Shown: one piece after another, positions 50,897-59,862 of the stretch
Layout of the letters: each line of letters begins with the position of its first letter
Numbering within the stretch: the stretch's first letter is position 1
Origin: Bifidobacterium breve
GTDB taxonomy: Bacteria > Actinomycetota > Actinomycetes > Nanopelagicales > Nanopelagicaceae
Direction: 5' to 3'
Assembly (NCBI GenBank): GCA_945883755.1
Contig: CAMCXX010000004.1
Coordinates: 33,345 to 97,344 of the forward strand
DNA length: 64,000 nt
The notes under the pieces: generated by a model
What the model was told of the DNA's origin: nothing
Databases searched by the model: none
The model's input: only the letters and a program-made list of their open reading frames with translations
Program-made: the position numbers and the translations under genes

Positions 50897-52154
50897 CTTG
50901 TCCATTTCCAGTAACAATCCAGGTAGAGGTTGTCATTTCCGCAATACCCATTGGGCCTCTAGCATGTAATTTCTGATTTGAAATTCCAATCTCAGCGCCA
51001 AATCCCATCTGCTCACCATCGGTGAATCTAGTAGATGCGTTAATCATGATCGCAACACTGTCATTTAATTTGGTAAATAAATTTATCGCTGCATCATCCT
51101 TGGCCACAATCGCCTCTGTGTGATTGGTTCCGTAACGAGAGATATGTGAGATCGCAGCTAGCACATCATCAACTACACCAATATTAATCTCAAGTGTGCC
51201 GTACTCAGTTGACCAAGATTTATCACTTGCTGCCTTTACCTTCTGGCCAGATTTGTTTGCGATCGCAACCGTTGCCGCGTCGCCATTTATAACAACACCA
51301 GCTGTAATTAATGCATCAAGCAAGGATGGCATAAATTGATTGGCAATATCCTTGTGAACCAAAATTGTCTCAGCTGAATTGCACGTACTTGGGCGATGAG
51401 TCTTTGAATTTATTGCAATATCGATTGCCATCGATTGATCAGCGCTCTTATCAATATAAACATGGCAAACACCAGCGCCGGTTTCGATTGTTGGAACGGT
51501 GGCTTCATCCACCACCATCTGAATCAATTGCGCACTGCCCCGTGGAATCACAAGATCAACCTCACCACGTGCAGTAAGTAAGGCTGTAGTTGTCTCGCGA
51601 CTGTGCGATGGAATTAATTGGATGACATCTGGTGAAATATTTAAGCCTTCGGCGCAGCTGCGCATAATTTCAACTAAGACCTGATTTGAATGCGCCGCAG
51701 TTGTTGAACCACGCAGCAAGGCGGCATTTCCCGACTTAATCAAGATCGCACCAGCATCAACAGTGACATTTGGTCTGGCTTCATAGATCATTCCGACAAC
51801 TCCAAATGGAACACGAATCTGGCGGAGCTGTAAGCCATTATCTAAAGTTCGTTCAGCTATAACCTCGCCAAGCGGATCGCTTAAGTTCGCAATACTTCTT
51901 ACGCCCGTCGCAAGCTCATCAATTCGCTTCTCAGTTAATCGCAATCGATCCAGCAGTGATTCAGAGATACCGGCAGCTTGTGCTGCAGTTAAATCAATTT
52001 GATTTGCGGTAAGAATCTGTGATTTCGATTTACTTATTTTGTCTGCAATCCTAATCAAGTAATCACGGCGCTCGTTTGCCGATGCAGCAACTAATGTAAA
52101 TGAGGCAGCTCTTGCCTTTGCTGCCATCTCTGAAATTAAAGCCTTCGCGTCCAT
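50886..52154 (-). CDS. proA: glutamate-5-semialdehyde dehydrogenase (gamma-glutamyl phosphate reductase)
   Basis: 422 residues. The second enzyme of proline synthesis. IRVPFGVVGMIYEARPNVT and the catalytic Cys in HRPSTCNSAETILVH are clear, as is GAEIGISNQKLHARGPMG. It is separated from proB by a serine hydrolase gene in the opposite direction. It appears to have its own leaderless promoter: TAGGCT six bases before ATG 52154. Confidence 0.96.
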   Translation of the reverse strand: MDAKALISEMAAKARAASFTLVAASANERRDYLIRIADKISKSKSQILTANQIDLTAAQAAGISESLLDRLRLTEKRIDELATGVRSIANLSDPLGEVIAERTLDNGLQLRQIRVPFGVVGMIYEARPNVTVDAGAILIKSGNAALLRGSTTAAHSNQVLVEIMRSCAEGLNISPDVIQLIPSHSRETTTALLTARGEVDLVIPRGSAQLIQMVVDEATVPTIETGAGVCHVYIDKSADQSMAIDIAINSKTHRPSTCNSAETILVHKDIANQFMPSLLDALITAGVVINGDAATVAIANKSGQKVKAASDKSWSTEYGTLEINIGVVDDVLAAISHISRYGTNHTEAIVAKDDAAINLFTKLNDSVAIMINASTRFTDGEQMGFGAEIGISNQKLHARGPMGIAEMTTSTWIVTGNGQVRS

Positions 52155-52160
52155 GAGAAT

Positions 52161-52180
52161 AGCCTACGGTCAATTATGCT
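52161..52180. promoter_or_regulatory. divergent leaderless -10 boxes for proA and the serine hydrolase
   Basis: The 32-base gap holds two facing boxes: TAGGCT on the minus strand (52166-52161), six bases before the proA ATG, and TATGCT on the plus strand (52175-52180), six bases before ATG 52187. There is no room for separate upstream regions, so -35 contacts would overlap the opposite gene. Confidence 0.5.
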
Positions 52181-52186
52181 TTGGAT

Positions 52187-53347
52187 ATGAAGCGACTATT
52201 CAAAATACTTCGAAATACAATAATTTCCCTCTTAGTTGTGTATTTAGCACTCTTTGGCTTCCTAAAAGCGGTTCGTTATCCCGAGCCCTTAGCCGCCATT
52301 AAGTTGGGCTTATCCCCCGCCTCGAAAACTCCAACCCTGATGCCATGGCATGTAATTGATGCCGCTGATCTGCCAATTAATCTACCGACCGCATCTGAGA
52401 AGATGCCGGAAGATATTTTTTATCAAGGTGAAAAATTAAGTTGGGCTGATTTCTTAAGTAAAACAGATTCAAATGCCTTTTTAGTAATTCGAAATGGTGT
52501 CTTAACCTACGAGTGGTACAAAACCGGTTTAACCCAAAGCTCACAACTTCCCTCTTACTCTGTTGCAAAGACAATGACCTCAATCATGATTGGTCAATTG
52601 ATAAACCAGGGCAAGATAAAAGAGAGCGATCTATTTGTAGATTACTTCCCAGAGTTTAAGTCCGGTACCACCTTTGATCAAGTAACCATTCAAAGCTTGC
52701 TCGATATGCAATCTGGTGTTGGTGTCTCTGATAATTATCCGGCTGGGCCATCTGGTTGGGGAGTTGCGATCGCCCAAATGTATGCAACAACTGATTTAGA
52801 TTGGTTCCTCAGCAATAATCGAAAGATGTCATTTGATCCAGGCAGTGAGTCTGAGTACCGCAGTGTTGATACGCAGATGCTGGGTATGATCATTAAGAAG
52901 ATAACTGGCGTGCGAGTTGCTGATTACTTCAGTGAGAATGTTTGGCAGCCACTTGGTGCAAAGTTTCCAGCAACCTGGAATGTTGATCGTATCGGTGGTA
53001 CTGAGAAAACCTTTTGCTGTTTTAACGCCTCCGCTATCGATTACGCCAAGGTTGGCATGTTGTTACTAAATGGCGGCTACGCCGGTCCCAATAAAATTAT
53101 TGATAAAGCTTGGTTAACTAGAATGGTTACACCAGTAACTACCCTAGATCGCGATTGGGGTTACGCCGCTCAGCTTTGGCAGCCATTTCCAGGAATCTCA
53201 TTAGCGCTCGGCTTACATGGCCAGTTTGTTTTTGTTAATCCAAATACCAGAACGGTGATCGTTAAGTTAAGTGATAATCCAACTGATTCAGATCATGAAT
53301 CAGATACTGCCAAAGCTTTACTGGATATCTCTAACTTAAAGGGTTAA
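52187..53347 (+). CDS. membrane-anchored serine hydrolase (beta-lactamase/NylB fold)
   Basis: 386 residues. One N-terminal helix (about 10-28) anchors a class C beta-lactamase-like domain. The nucleophile motif is SVAKTM (S-x-x-K) near residue 125, the tyrosine is probably in EYRSVDTQ near 220, and GLHGQF near the C-terminus stands in for KTG. This pattern is closest to 6-aminohexanoate-dimer hydrolase and related esterases, not true beta-lactamases. The physiological substrate is unknown. A TTG two codons upstream is the alternative start. Its 3' end overlaps the proB 3' end: the two stop codons share TTAA. Confidence 0.85.
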   Translation: MKRLFKILRNTIISLLVVYLALFGFLKAVRYPEPLAAIKLGLSPASKTPTLMPWHVIDAADLPINLPTASEKMPEDIFYQGEKLSWADFLSKTDSNAFLVIRNGVLTYEWYKTGLTQSSQLPSYSVAKTMTSIMIGQLINQGKIKESDLFVDYFPEFKSGTTFDQVTIQSLLDMQSGVGVSDNYPAGPSGWGVAIAQMYATTDLDWFLSNNRKMSFDPGSESEYRSVDTQMLGMIIKKITGVRVADYFSENVWQPLGAKFPATWNVDRIGGTEKTFCCFNASAIDYAKVGMLLLNGGYAGPNKIIDKAWLTRMVTPVTTLDRDWGYAAQLWQPFPGISLALGLHGQFVFVNPNTRTVIVKLSDNPTDSDHESDTAKALLDISNLKG

Positions 53348-54126
53348 TTACCAGCGAAAAAGGTACCGACCTCTTTATCTGCGATCGCCTCACCCAATTG
53401 ATCTAACTTCAGTAGCAACATTGGAATATTATTTTTTGTTACTACCTTTGCTGCATCAATCTTTGTTGCCATGCCACCACTGCCTACGCCAGAGCTGCCA
53501 GCACCACCAATAGTTGATAGATCTAAATCTGCAATATTGGTAACTTCAGAGATTCGCTTTGCATTAGCCTGCGCTGGGTTGGCATCATAAAGACCATCAA
53601 TATCGGTAATTAAGATCAGTAGATCAGCATCAATTAAATTTGTAACCAGGGCGGCTAAACCATCATTATCGCCGTACTTGATCTCCTCTGTGCCAACTGA
53701 GTCATTCTCATTAATAATTGGAACTACGCCAAGGGATAACAGTGAGTTTAAAACCGCTTTAATATTTTGCACATGTGCTGATTTTGTAATGTCATCTAAG
53801 GTGATTAAAACTTGCGAGGTAGTAACGGCAAATCGTTGAAAGGATTGGGTGTACTTCGCCATTAACAAACCCTGTCCAACAGAGGCGGCCGCTTGCTGCA
53901 AGGTTAACTCGGCAGGTCTTGCGGTTAACTTCAGTGGCGCTAAGCCAGCTGCAATCGCGCCAGATGAAACTAAAATTACTTCGGCACCACCCGCTTTTAA
54001 TTTAGCTAAGTTATCTACCAACGCATCAACCGCTGCTGGATCTAAATTCTCACCAGCTTGGCCAGTTAAAGTAGAGGAGCCGACCTTAACGACAACTCGC
54101 TTGTAAGTTGAAAAATTACTTCGCAT
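53344..54126 (-). CDS. proB: glutamate 5-kinase, short form without PUA domain
   Basis: 260 residues. It phosphorylates glutamate in the first step of proline synthesis. [12 protein letters not shown] opens the amino-acid-kinase domain; [40 protein letters not shown] and [15 protein letters not shown] are the active-site segments. Many ProB proteins have about 110 more residues forming a PUA domain; that domain is absent. ATG 54126 is preferred (AAGGG nine bases upstream), overlapping the obg end by 11 bases; starts at 54132 or 54135 are possible. Confidence 0.93.
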   Translation of the reverse strand: MRSNFSTYKRVVVKVGSSTLTGQAGENLDPAAVDALVDNLAKLKAGGAEVILVSSGAIAAGLAPLKLTARPAELTLQQAAASVGQGLLMAKYTQSFQRFAVTTSQVLITLDDITKSAHVQNIKAVLNSLLSLGVVPIINENDSVGTEEIKYGDNDGLAALVTNLIDADLLILITDIDGLYDANPAQANAKRISEVTNIADLDLSTIGGAGSSGVGSGGMATKIDAAKVVTKNNIPMLLLKLDQLGEAIADKEVGTFFAGN

Positions 54127-55588
54127 CTTCATCAACCCTTGGATCTCTTGGATTAGCTATGTTGTACTCCCATTGCATCTCAATCTCATCATCACTTAAT
54201 TGATCAACATCATCATTTAAATCCATTCGCCAAGGTGTAGATAATCGTAGATCCTCACCACGTGGTCCAGCCAGTAACTCAGCGCCGGCTTCAATACTTG
54301 GCTCCCAATCAAAGATAACTGCATCATCGCCAATACCGATGCGCACCTCATCACCGGCTTTTGCGCCAGCTTTAAATAACTCTTTCTCAACACCATATGA
54401 GGCAAGTCGATCTGCCAAGTAACCAATCGCCTCTGCATTTGAAAAATCAGTTTGCTTAACCCAGCGCTGTGGTTTGTCCCCAATTACATTAAATGTGCCA
54501 TCAGCATTTGCAATTACTTTAAAGCCCTTGTCGTCAACGGCTACTGGTCGAAGCACAATCCGAGTTGTCTCCTCGGCCTTTTGCTCTTTTCGTACCTTCT
54601 GCACAATCTGCGCCATCGCATAAATCAACTCTTGCATACCCTCGCGGCTAGCAGCGGAAACTTGAAACACTGGATAACCACGTTGTTCTAATAATGGCTG
54701 CACCATATCCGCCATCGCTTTGCCATCTGGTAAATCAATCTTATTTAAAGCGATAATTCTTGGTCGATCAGAGAGCCCGCCGTAAAGCTTTAACTCCTCT
54801 TCAATTACATCAAAATCTTTAACAGGATCACGATCAGTTTCTAAGGTGGCGCAATCTAAAACATGTACTAAAGCAGCGCATCGCTCAACATGGCGAAGAA
54901 ACTCATGTCCTAACCCTTTTCCTTCACTGGCACCTGGAATTAAGCCAGGTACATCAGCTGCTGTAAAACGAGTATCGCCAGCTTGTACAACACCTAAATT
55001 TGGCACCAAGGTTGTAAATGGATAATCAGCAATCTTTGGACGAGCAGCAGACATTGCGGCAATTAACGATGATTTACCAGCGCTTGGATAACCAACTAAT
55101 CCAATATCGGCCACGCTCTTTAACTCTAAAAATAATGTCCGTGTTTCACCTGGTTCACCAAGTAAGGCAAAGCCTGGTGCGCGACGTTTTGAGTTTGCTA
55201 AGCCCGCATTTCCAAGTCCGCCCTTGCCACCTTGTGCCGCCATAAATCTGGTGCCGTAACCAATTAAATCTGCAATAACCTCACCATTAGCATCTTTAAC
55301 TACCGTGCCATTTGGTACCCCTAAAATTAAATCCTTACCTTCAGCACCATTATTAAAATCGCCAGCACCTTGTTTGCCATCAGTTCCAAGCCGATGTGGT
55401 GAGTGGTGAAAATCTAAAAGGGTTGTGACATCTGGATCGACAACTAATACAACATCGCCACCACGGCCACCATTTGCGCCATCTGGTCCACCTAGGGGTT
55501 TAAATTTTTCTCGGTGCACTGAGACGCAACCATCGCCACCTTTACCGGCGCTGGCATGCAGAGTTACGCGATCTACAAATGAGGCCAC
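54116..55588 (-). CDS. obg: GTPase Obg (CgtA)
   Basis: 490 residues. Obg is a GTPase of 50S assembly and stress control. The Gly-rich Obg fold (about 1-158) has [13 protein letters not shown] and [13 protein letters not shown]; the G domain has [42 protein letters not shown] and ALNKIDL; the OCT domain and an acidic tail follow. The start is GTG 55588 with AAGGAG upstream. It follows rpmA across a terminator. Confidence 0.97.
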   Translation of the reverse strand: MASFVDRVTLHASAGKGGDGCVSVHREKFKPLGGPDGANGGRGGDVVLVVDPDVTTLLDFHHSPHRLGTDGKQGAGDFNNGAEGKDLILGVPNGTVVKDANGEVIADLIGYGTRFMAAQGGKGGLGNAGLANSKRRAPGFALLGEPGETRTLFLELKSVADIGLVGYPSAGKSSLIAAMSAARPKIADYPFTTLVPNLGVVQAGDTRFTAADVPGLIPGASEGKGLGHEFLRHVERCAALVHVLDCATLETDRDPVKDFDVIEEELKLYGGLSDRPRIIALNKIDLPDGKAMADMVQPLLEQRGYPVFQVSAASREGMQELIYAMAQIVQKVRKEQKAEETTRIVLRPVAVDDKGFKVIANADGTFNVIGDKPQRWVKQTDFSNAEAIGYLADRLASYGVEKELFKAGAKAGDEVRIGIGDDAVIFDWEPSIEAGAELLAGPRGEDLRLSTPWRMDLNDDVDQLSDDEIEMQWEYNIANPRDPRVDEDAK

Positions 55589-55625
55589 GATAACTCCTTA
55601 TCTACTCAGTTTTCGAGTTGTCCTT

Positions 55626-55658
55626 AAAACAAAAATGGGCCCGCAGTATGCGGACCCA
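55626..55658 (-). terminator. intrinsic terminator between rpmA and obg
   Basis: On the minus strand TGGGTCCGCA pairs with TGCGGGCCCA (one G-T pair) around a three-base loop (55636-55658), followed directly by TTTTTGTTTT. This is the strongest intrinsic terminator in the window. It would separate the abundant L21/L27 message from obg-proB, with read-through or a downstream promoter feeding obg. Confidence 0.88.
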
Positions 55659-55682
55659 CTAATAAAAGTTTCTGCCGCTTAG

Positions 55683-55937
55683 TTAAGCTGCCGGAACGAT
55701 ATTTACTACACGTCGACCGCGAGCGCGACCAAACTCAACAGATCCGCCTTGTAGTGCAAATAATGTGTCATCTTTTCCGATGCCTACATTTTTACCTGGG
55801 TGGAAGTAGGTTCCGCGTTGGCGAACCAAGATCTCTCCGCCCTTTACTACCTGACCTGCAAAACGTTTGATGCCAAGGTACTGCGCATTTGAATCGCGAC
55901 CATTTCGCGTTGAGGAGACACCCTTTTTACTTGCCAT
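55683..55937 (-). CDS. rpmA: 50S ribosomal protein L27
   Basis: 84 residues, complete. [20 protein letters not shown] and [20 protein letters not shown] are the L27 signatures. L27 reaches the peptidyl-transferase centre with its N-terminus. There is no N-terminal cleavage extension of the Firmicutes kind. It follows rplU by 15 bases. Confidence 0.98.
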   Translation of the reverse strand: MASKKGVSSTRNGRDSNAQYLGIKRFAGQVVKGGEILVRQRGTYFHPGKNVGIGKDDTLFALQGGSVEFGRARGRRVVNIVPAA

Positions 55938-55952
55938 TTATTTCACCGACCC

Positions 55953-56261
55953 TTACTTGTTAATTCCGGTTATTTTGACCCGAGTTAATTTTGAACGATA
56001 TCCCTGACGACGGCGGTAGCCAGTCTTATTTTTGTAGCGAAGGATTGCCAGCTTTGGTCCCTTTTGCTCAGCCAAGATCTCGCCAGTCACCTTTACAGAT
56101 GAGAGCGCCTTTGGATCTGCAGTTACATCAGCACCGTCGACAAGAAGTACTGCTGGGAAGGTTACAGATGAACCAACCGCTGCATCGATGCGATCAACAA
56201 CAAGAGTTTCACCAATTGAAACCTTCTCTTGACGGCCGCCAGCTTTAACTATCGCGTACAC
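55953..56261 (-). CDS. rplU: 50S ribosomal protein L21
   Basis: 102 residues. MYAIVKAGGRQEKVSIGETL and the C-terminal GYRRRQGYRSKLTRVKITGI are diagnostic. The start is a GTG at 56261 with AAGGAG six bases upstream. The 118-base leader after rne contains a good promoter. Confidence 0.97.
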   Translation of the reverse strand: MYAIVKAGGRQEKVSIGETLVVDRIDAAVGSSVTFPAVLLVDGADVTADPKALSSVKVTGEILAEQKGPKLAILRYKNKTGYRRRQGYRSKLTRVKITGINK

Positions 56262-56332
56262 CTTGTGCTCCTTATTTTTTCTAATCTATCTAAAATCTAT
56301 TTGGCTAGTTGAAGTACTTTGCCCAGAGGGTA

Positions 56333-56361
56333 AGGGTAGAGATTTCACTAGCCTGGGTCAA
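56333..56361 (-). promoter_or_regulatory. rplU-rpmA promoter
   Basis: TTGACC (56361-56356)-N17-TACCCT (56338-56333) on the minus strand, in the rne-rplU spacer. The -35 is a five-of-six match and spacing is ideal. A GGCTAG / CTAGCC dyad spans the spacer and early leader. Confidence 0.55.
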
Positions 56362-56379
56362 ACTGAGGGGAGATCTACA

Positions 56380-58500
56380 TTAATTTGTGCTGATCACTCC
56401 AGTGCTTACCGCCCTGCGTCCCTTGCGGGCGGGCTTTTCAACAACGACTGGTGATTTTGGAGTTTGTTCAATCTCATCATCATCACTCTCATTATCGGAA
56501 TCCTTATCGAAACCCTTATCAAAACCATTGTCGGAATCTGAATCATCAAGCTCCTCCTTCGCCTTTGATCTCTTTGCAAAAGGTTGATCCATATCTTTTT
56601 CTAGTGAAACCTTATTAACCGGCTCTGCATGAATATGAATTCCACGTCCGCCACAACTTTCGCAAGTTGTTGAGAACGCCTCAATTAATCCCTGACCAAC
56701 ACGTTTACGAGTCATTTGAACTAAACCAAGTGAGGTTACCTCGGCCACCTGATGCTTTGTGCGATCGCGACCTAAACACTCAACTAATCGGCGAAGAACA
56801 AGCTCACGGTTTGATTCAAGTGTCATATCAATAAAGTCAATCACAATAATTCCACCCATATCGCGAAGACGTAATTGACGAGCAATCTCCTCCGCCGCTT
56901 CTAGGTTATTTTTAGTAACTGTCTCCTCTAGATTTCCACCCTTACCAATAAATTTACCGGTGTTAACATCAATCACAATCATCGCTTCAGTGCGATCAAT
57001 AACTAATGAACCACCTGATGGTAGGTAAACCTTGCGGTCAAAAGCTTTAACCAACTGCTCTTCAACCCGGCTCTCGGCAAAGATATCCCGTGGACCGCTC
57101 CACTTTTCAATCTTGCTAGCTAGCTCTGGTGCAATATGTCCAATGTAATTTTGAATATCCTCCCAGGCGCTATCGCCTTGAACTAACATCTTATTGAAAT
57201 CCTCATTAAAGATATCGCGAATAACTCGGACAGTTAGATCTGGCTCACCATAAAGAAGTGATGGTGCAGAGGTACTCTTTGAATTTACCTTTTCTTGAAT
57301 ATCATCCCATTGCGCCTTTAATCGAAGTACATCACGTTCAATCTCAGCCTCTGCAATTCCTTCAGCTGCGGTACGAATAATTACGCCCGCCTCCTCTGGT
57401 ACTAAGTTTTTCAAAATTGCTTTTAAGCGAGCACGCTCTTGTTCAGGCAGACGACGGCTGATTCCGCTCATCTCGCCACTTGGAACATAAACTAAGTAAC
57501 GACCAGGTAGTGAAACTTGGCTGGTTAACCGAGCGCCCTTTTGACCAATTGGATCCTTAGTTACCTGCACTAAAACTGATTGTCCAGATTTTAAAACATG
57601 TTCAATTTTGCGAGGTGCGCTATCGGATAAACCATGTGCATCCCAATTAACCTCACCTGCATAGAGAACCGCATTTCTTCCCTTGCCAATATCAACGAAG
57701 GCTGCCTCCATTGAAGGCAGAACATTTTGTACCTTACCTAAGTAAACATTTCCTACATATGAAATATTGCTATTTCTATTTACATAATGCTCAACCATTA
57801 CATCATCTTCAATAATTGCGATCTGAGTTCGATCAGCGATCTGTCGAACCAACATTGAGCGATCAACCGCTTCGCGACGTGCTAAGAACTCTGATTCCGT
57901 GATGATGGTTCCGCGCTTGCGAGAGAAATCACGGCGCTCACGTCGGTCATATCTATCACCGCGATCTGAACGATCACGACGTTCATAACGATCACGACGA
58001 CCGCGACCCTCGCTTCGATCAGGACGTGGCTCACGAACTCGTGCTTCACGAACCTTAACTACTGTTAAAACTCCATCTTCATCAATGCTCTCGCCCGGTG
58101 TAACACCCTCACCACGTGCACGACGACGGCGACGGCGTCTTGGTGATGCGCCATCTGTTGTTGCTTCATCAGTTGAATCTGCACCATCTTTACTTAAATC
58201 ATTATTGGTTTCACTCTCATCGGTGGAATCTTTTCCACCACGACGGCGACCACGGCCACCACGACGACGGCGGCGTCTGGCATCTTCACTCTCATCACCA
58301 GATTTTTCAACGACAGCTTCAACCTCTGACTTCGCTGCCTTTTCCACCTTTTTCTTAACAGCAACCGGTGCTGCTTGAAATAGTGGAACTGGAATAGATT
58401 TTGCAGATTTTTTGGCGCTTTTTTTCTCTTCCGTTACGCCATCTGTGCTTGCTGCTTTTTTCGCAGCACGTTTACGAGGTGCTTTAGGCTCATCAGCCAT
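56380..58500 (-). CDS. rne: ribonuclease E/G family protein
   Basis: 706 residues from ATG 58500 (an in-frame TTG three codons upstream is less likely). The N-terminus (about 1-200) is Lys/Ala-rich then strongly Arg-rich, a disordered RNA-binding arm common in actinobacterial RNase E. The catalytic core follows: S1 domain (NSNISYVGNVYLGKVQNVLP), the Asp motifs VIDVNTGKFIGKGGNLEET and IVIDFIDMT, and the zinc-link CESCGGRG. A C-terminal acidic Asp/Ser repeat ends the protein. It begins mRNA decay and rRNA processing. Confidence 0.95.
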   Translation of the reverse strand: MADEPKAPRKRAAKKAASTDGVTEEKKSAKKSAKSIPVPLFQAAPVAVKKKVEKAAKSEVEAVVEKSGDESEDARRRRRRGGRGRRRGGKDSTDESETNNDLSKDGADSTDEATTDGASPRRRRRRRARGEGVTPGESIDEDGVLTVVKVREARVREPRPDRSEGRGRRDRYERRDRSDRGDRYDRRERRDFSRKRGTIITESEFLARREAVDRSMLVRQIADRTQIAIIEDDVMVEHYVNRNSNISYVGNVYLGKVQNVLPSMEAAFVDIGKGRNAVLYAGEVNWDAHGLSDSAPRKIEHVLKSGQSVLVQVTKDPIGQKGARLTSQVSLPGRYLVYVPSGEMSGISRRLPEQERARLKAILKNLVPEEAGVIIRTAAEGIAEAEIERDVLRLKAQWDDIQEKVNSKSTSAPSLLYGEPDLTVRVIRDIFNEDFNKMLVQGDSAWEDIQNYIGHIAPELASKIEKWSGPRDIFAESRVEEQLVKAFDRKVYLPSGGSLVIDRTEAMIVIDVNTGKFIGKGGNLEETVTKNNLEAAEEIARQLRLRDMGGIIVIDFIDMTLESNRELVLRRLVECLGRDRTKHQVAEVTSLGLVQMTRKRVGQGLIEAFSTTCESCGGRGIHIHAEPVNKVSLEKDMDQPFAKRSKAKEELDDSDSDNGFDKGFDKDSDNESDDDEIEQTPKSPVVVEKPARKGRRAVSTGVISTN

Positions 58501-58509
58501 ATAAATCAA

Positions 58510-58722
58510 ATCCTTTTCAAAATTTTAATTACTGCAGTTTTGCAGTATCTCTTCTTCAATTCTCTTTGCTTAAAACTTAATTCTGTTTACCAAAGTTAAG
58601 TTGTAATACTTAAAAATTGTGACGTAACCGCGGCGTTGGATCTTTATCCTCGCGCTGATTGCGTAGCCGAAGTATCGCAGATATCGCCATCACCTGCCAA
58701 CTTATCCTTAATTTATGCGTGT
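58510..58722 (-). promoter_or_regulatory. rne leader region
   Basis: 213 bases without a gene between rodA and rne. It contains a hairpin ACTGCA / TGCAGT (loop GTTT, 58531-58546) about 30 bases before the rne start and an inverted repeat TTAAGT / ACTTAA at 58596-58613. A GATACT box with TTGGCA 18 bases upstream lies near the rodA end and could be the promoter. RNase E controls its own message through its leader in enterobacteria; a similar role is speculative. Confidence 0.3.
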
Positions 58723-59862
58723 TTAGCGGCTTCTGACATGGACATTTTGCAATAAGCCAACACCAATTAAATTAGCAAACATCGAGGAGCCACCATATGA
58801 GAGAAAGGGTAATGGCACTCCCGTCATCGGCATTAAGCCCATCGTCATACCGATATTTTCAAATGTTTGAAAGACAAACCAGGCGATCACGCCAACACAG
58901 ACTAATCGCCCAAAGAGATCTGTTGTTCGGCGGGCAATCACAAAAGCTCTAAAAAATATGATGCTATAGAGCATTAAAATTAGTGAGCTTCCAACAAAGC
59001 CTAATGTTTCACCGGCAACTGTGAAGATAAAATCTGTTTGTTGTTCTGGCACAAATCGACCATTTGTTTGCGGACCATCAAATAACCCTTTACCTAGCAA
59101 TCCACCCGATCCAATAGTTATACGAGCCTGCCGTAATTGATAACCGCTTAACTGTGGATCGGCGGCGGGATCGATAAAGGATTGCAGACGATTAACCTGA
59201 TACTCACTGACCACGCCTGTTTGAACCGCAGCGAATCCGCCAGCAATCGCCAGAAGTATTAAGCCAACCACCCAACGAATTGGCGCACCAGATGCACCGA
59301 TCATCGCAACTACCGCTGCACTAATAATTAACACCGTACCTAGATCTGGCTGTAACAAGATTAAACCAACTGGAATTGCAGCAACTAGCAAGGATTTTGC
59401 AACATCGGAATCTGTTGGATCTCCTCGCAGATCTTTTCGTTCCGCCAAGACCATCGCCATACCAACAATGATTGATACCTTCGCTAACTCCGCTGGTTGT
59501 AATTGAAATCCACCCGGAAATGACAACCACGCCTTTGCGCTGTTAACCGTTGAACCTATGACTAAAACCAAAATCAATCCAAGCACACCCGCTCCCCAAA
59601 CAAATGGTGTGTAGGCGCGAAGTAAGCGGTAATCGATCAAGGTAGTTCCGTATGCAAGTAAGCCGCCGATTAAGATATTTAAAACATGGCGCTTTAGGTA
59701 ATACTCTGGATCTAGATCATTTGATCTAAACCATTCACGGGTACCGGCATAAACCAATAAGGTGCCAATTACTAGAAGGGCAGCAACTGCAGCTAATAAA
59801 ATTTTATCAAAGCCAGCAAAGTTACTTCTGGCTGGACGAGCGAACTTTACATTTGCACTCAT
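58723..59862 (-). CDS. rodA: SEDS peptidoglycan glycosyltransferase RodA
   Basis: 379 residues with about ten membrane helices. RodA polymerises glycan strands with its partner PBP2 during side-wall growth. SEDS family features include FPGGFQLQPAELAKVSIIV, LLQPDLGTVLII, the GSGGLLGKGLFDG region with the following FVPEQQTDFIFTVAGETLG and the C-terminal PLPFLSYGGSSM. It overlaps the PBP2 gene by ATGA. Confidence 0.95.
   Translation of the reverse strand: MSANVKFARPARSNFAGFDKILLAAVAALLVIGTLLVYAGTREWFRSNDLDPEYYLKRHVLNILIGGLLAYGTTLIDYRLLRAYTPFVWGAGVLGLILVLVIGSTVNSAKAWLSFPGGFQLQPAELAKVSIIVGMAMVLAERKDLRGDPTDSDVAKSLLVAAIPVGLILLQPDLGTVLIISAAVVAMIGASGAPIRWVVGLILLAIAGGFAAVQTGVVSEYQVNRLQSFIDPAADPQLSGYQLRQARITIGSGGLLGKGLFDGPQTNGRFVPEQQTDFIFTVAGETLGFVGSSLILMLYSIIFFRAFVIARRTTDLFGRLVCVGVIAWFVFQTFENIGMTMGLMPMTGVPLPFLSYGGSSMFANLIGVGLLQNVHVRSR

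Noticed and set aside
52187..53347. Class C beta-lactamase resistance gene
   Set aside because: It has S-x-x-K but lacks the KTG triad element and looks like the NylB/esterase branch with a membrane anchor.
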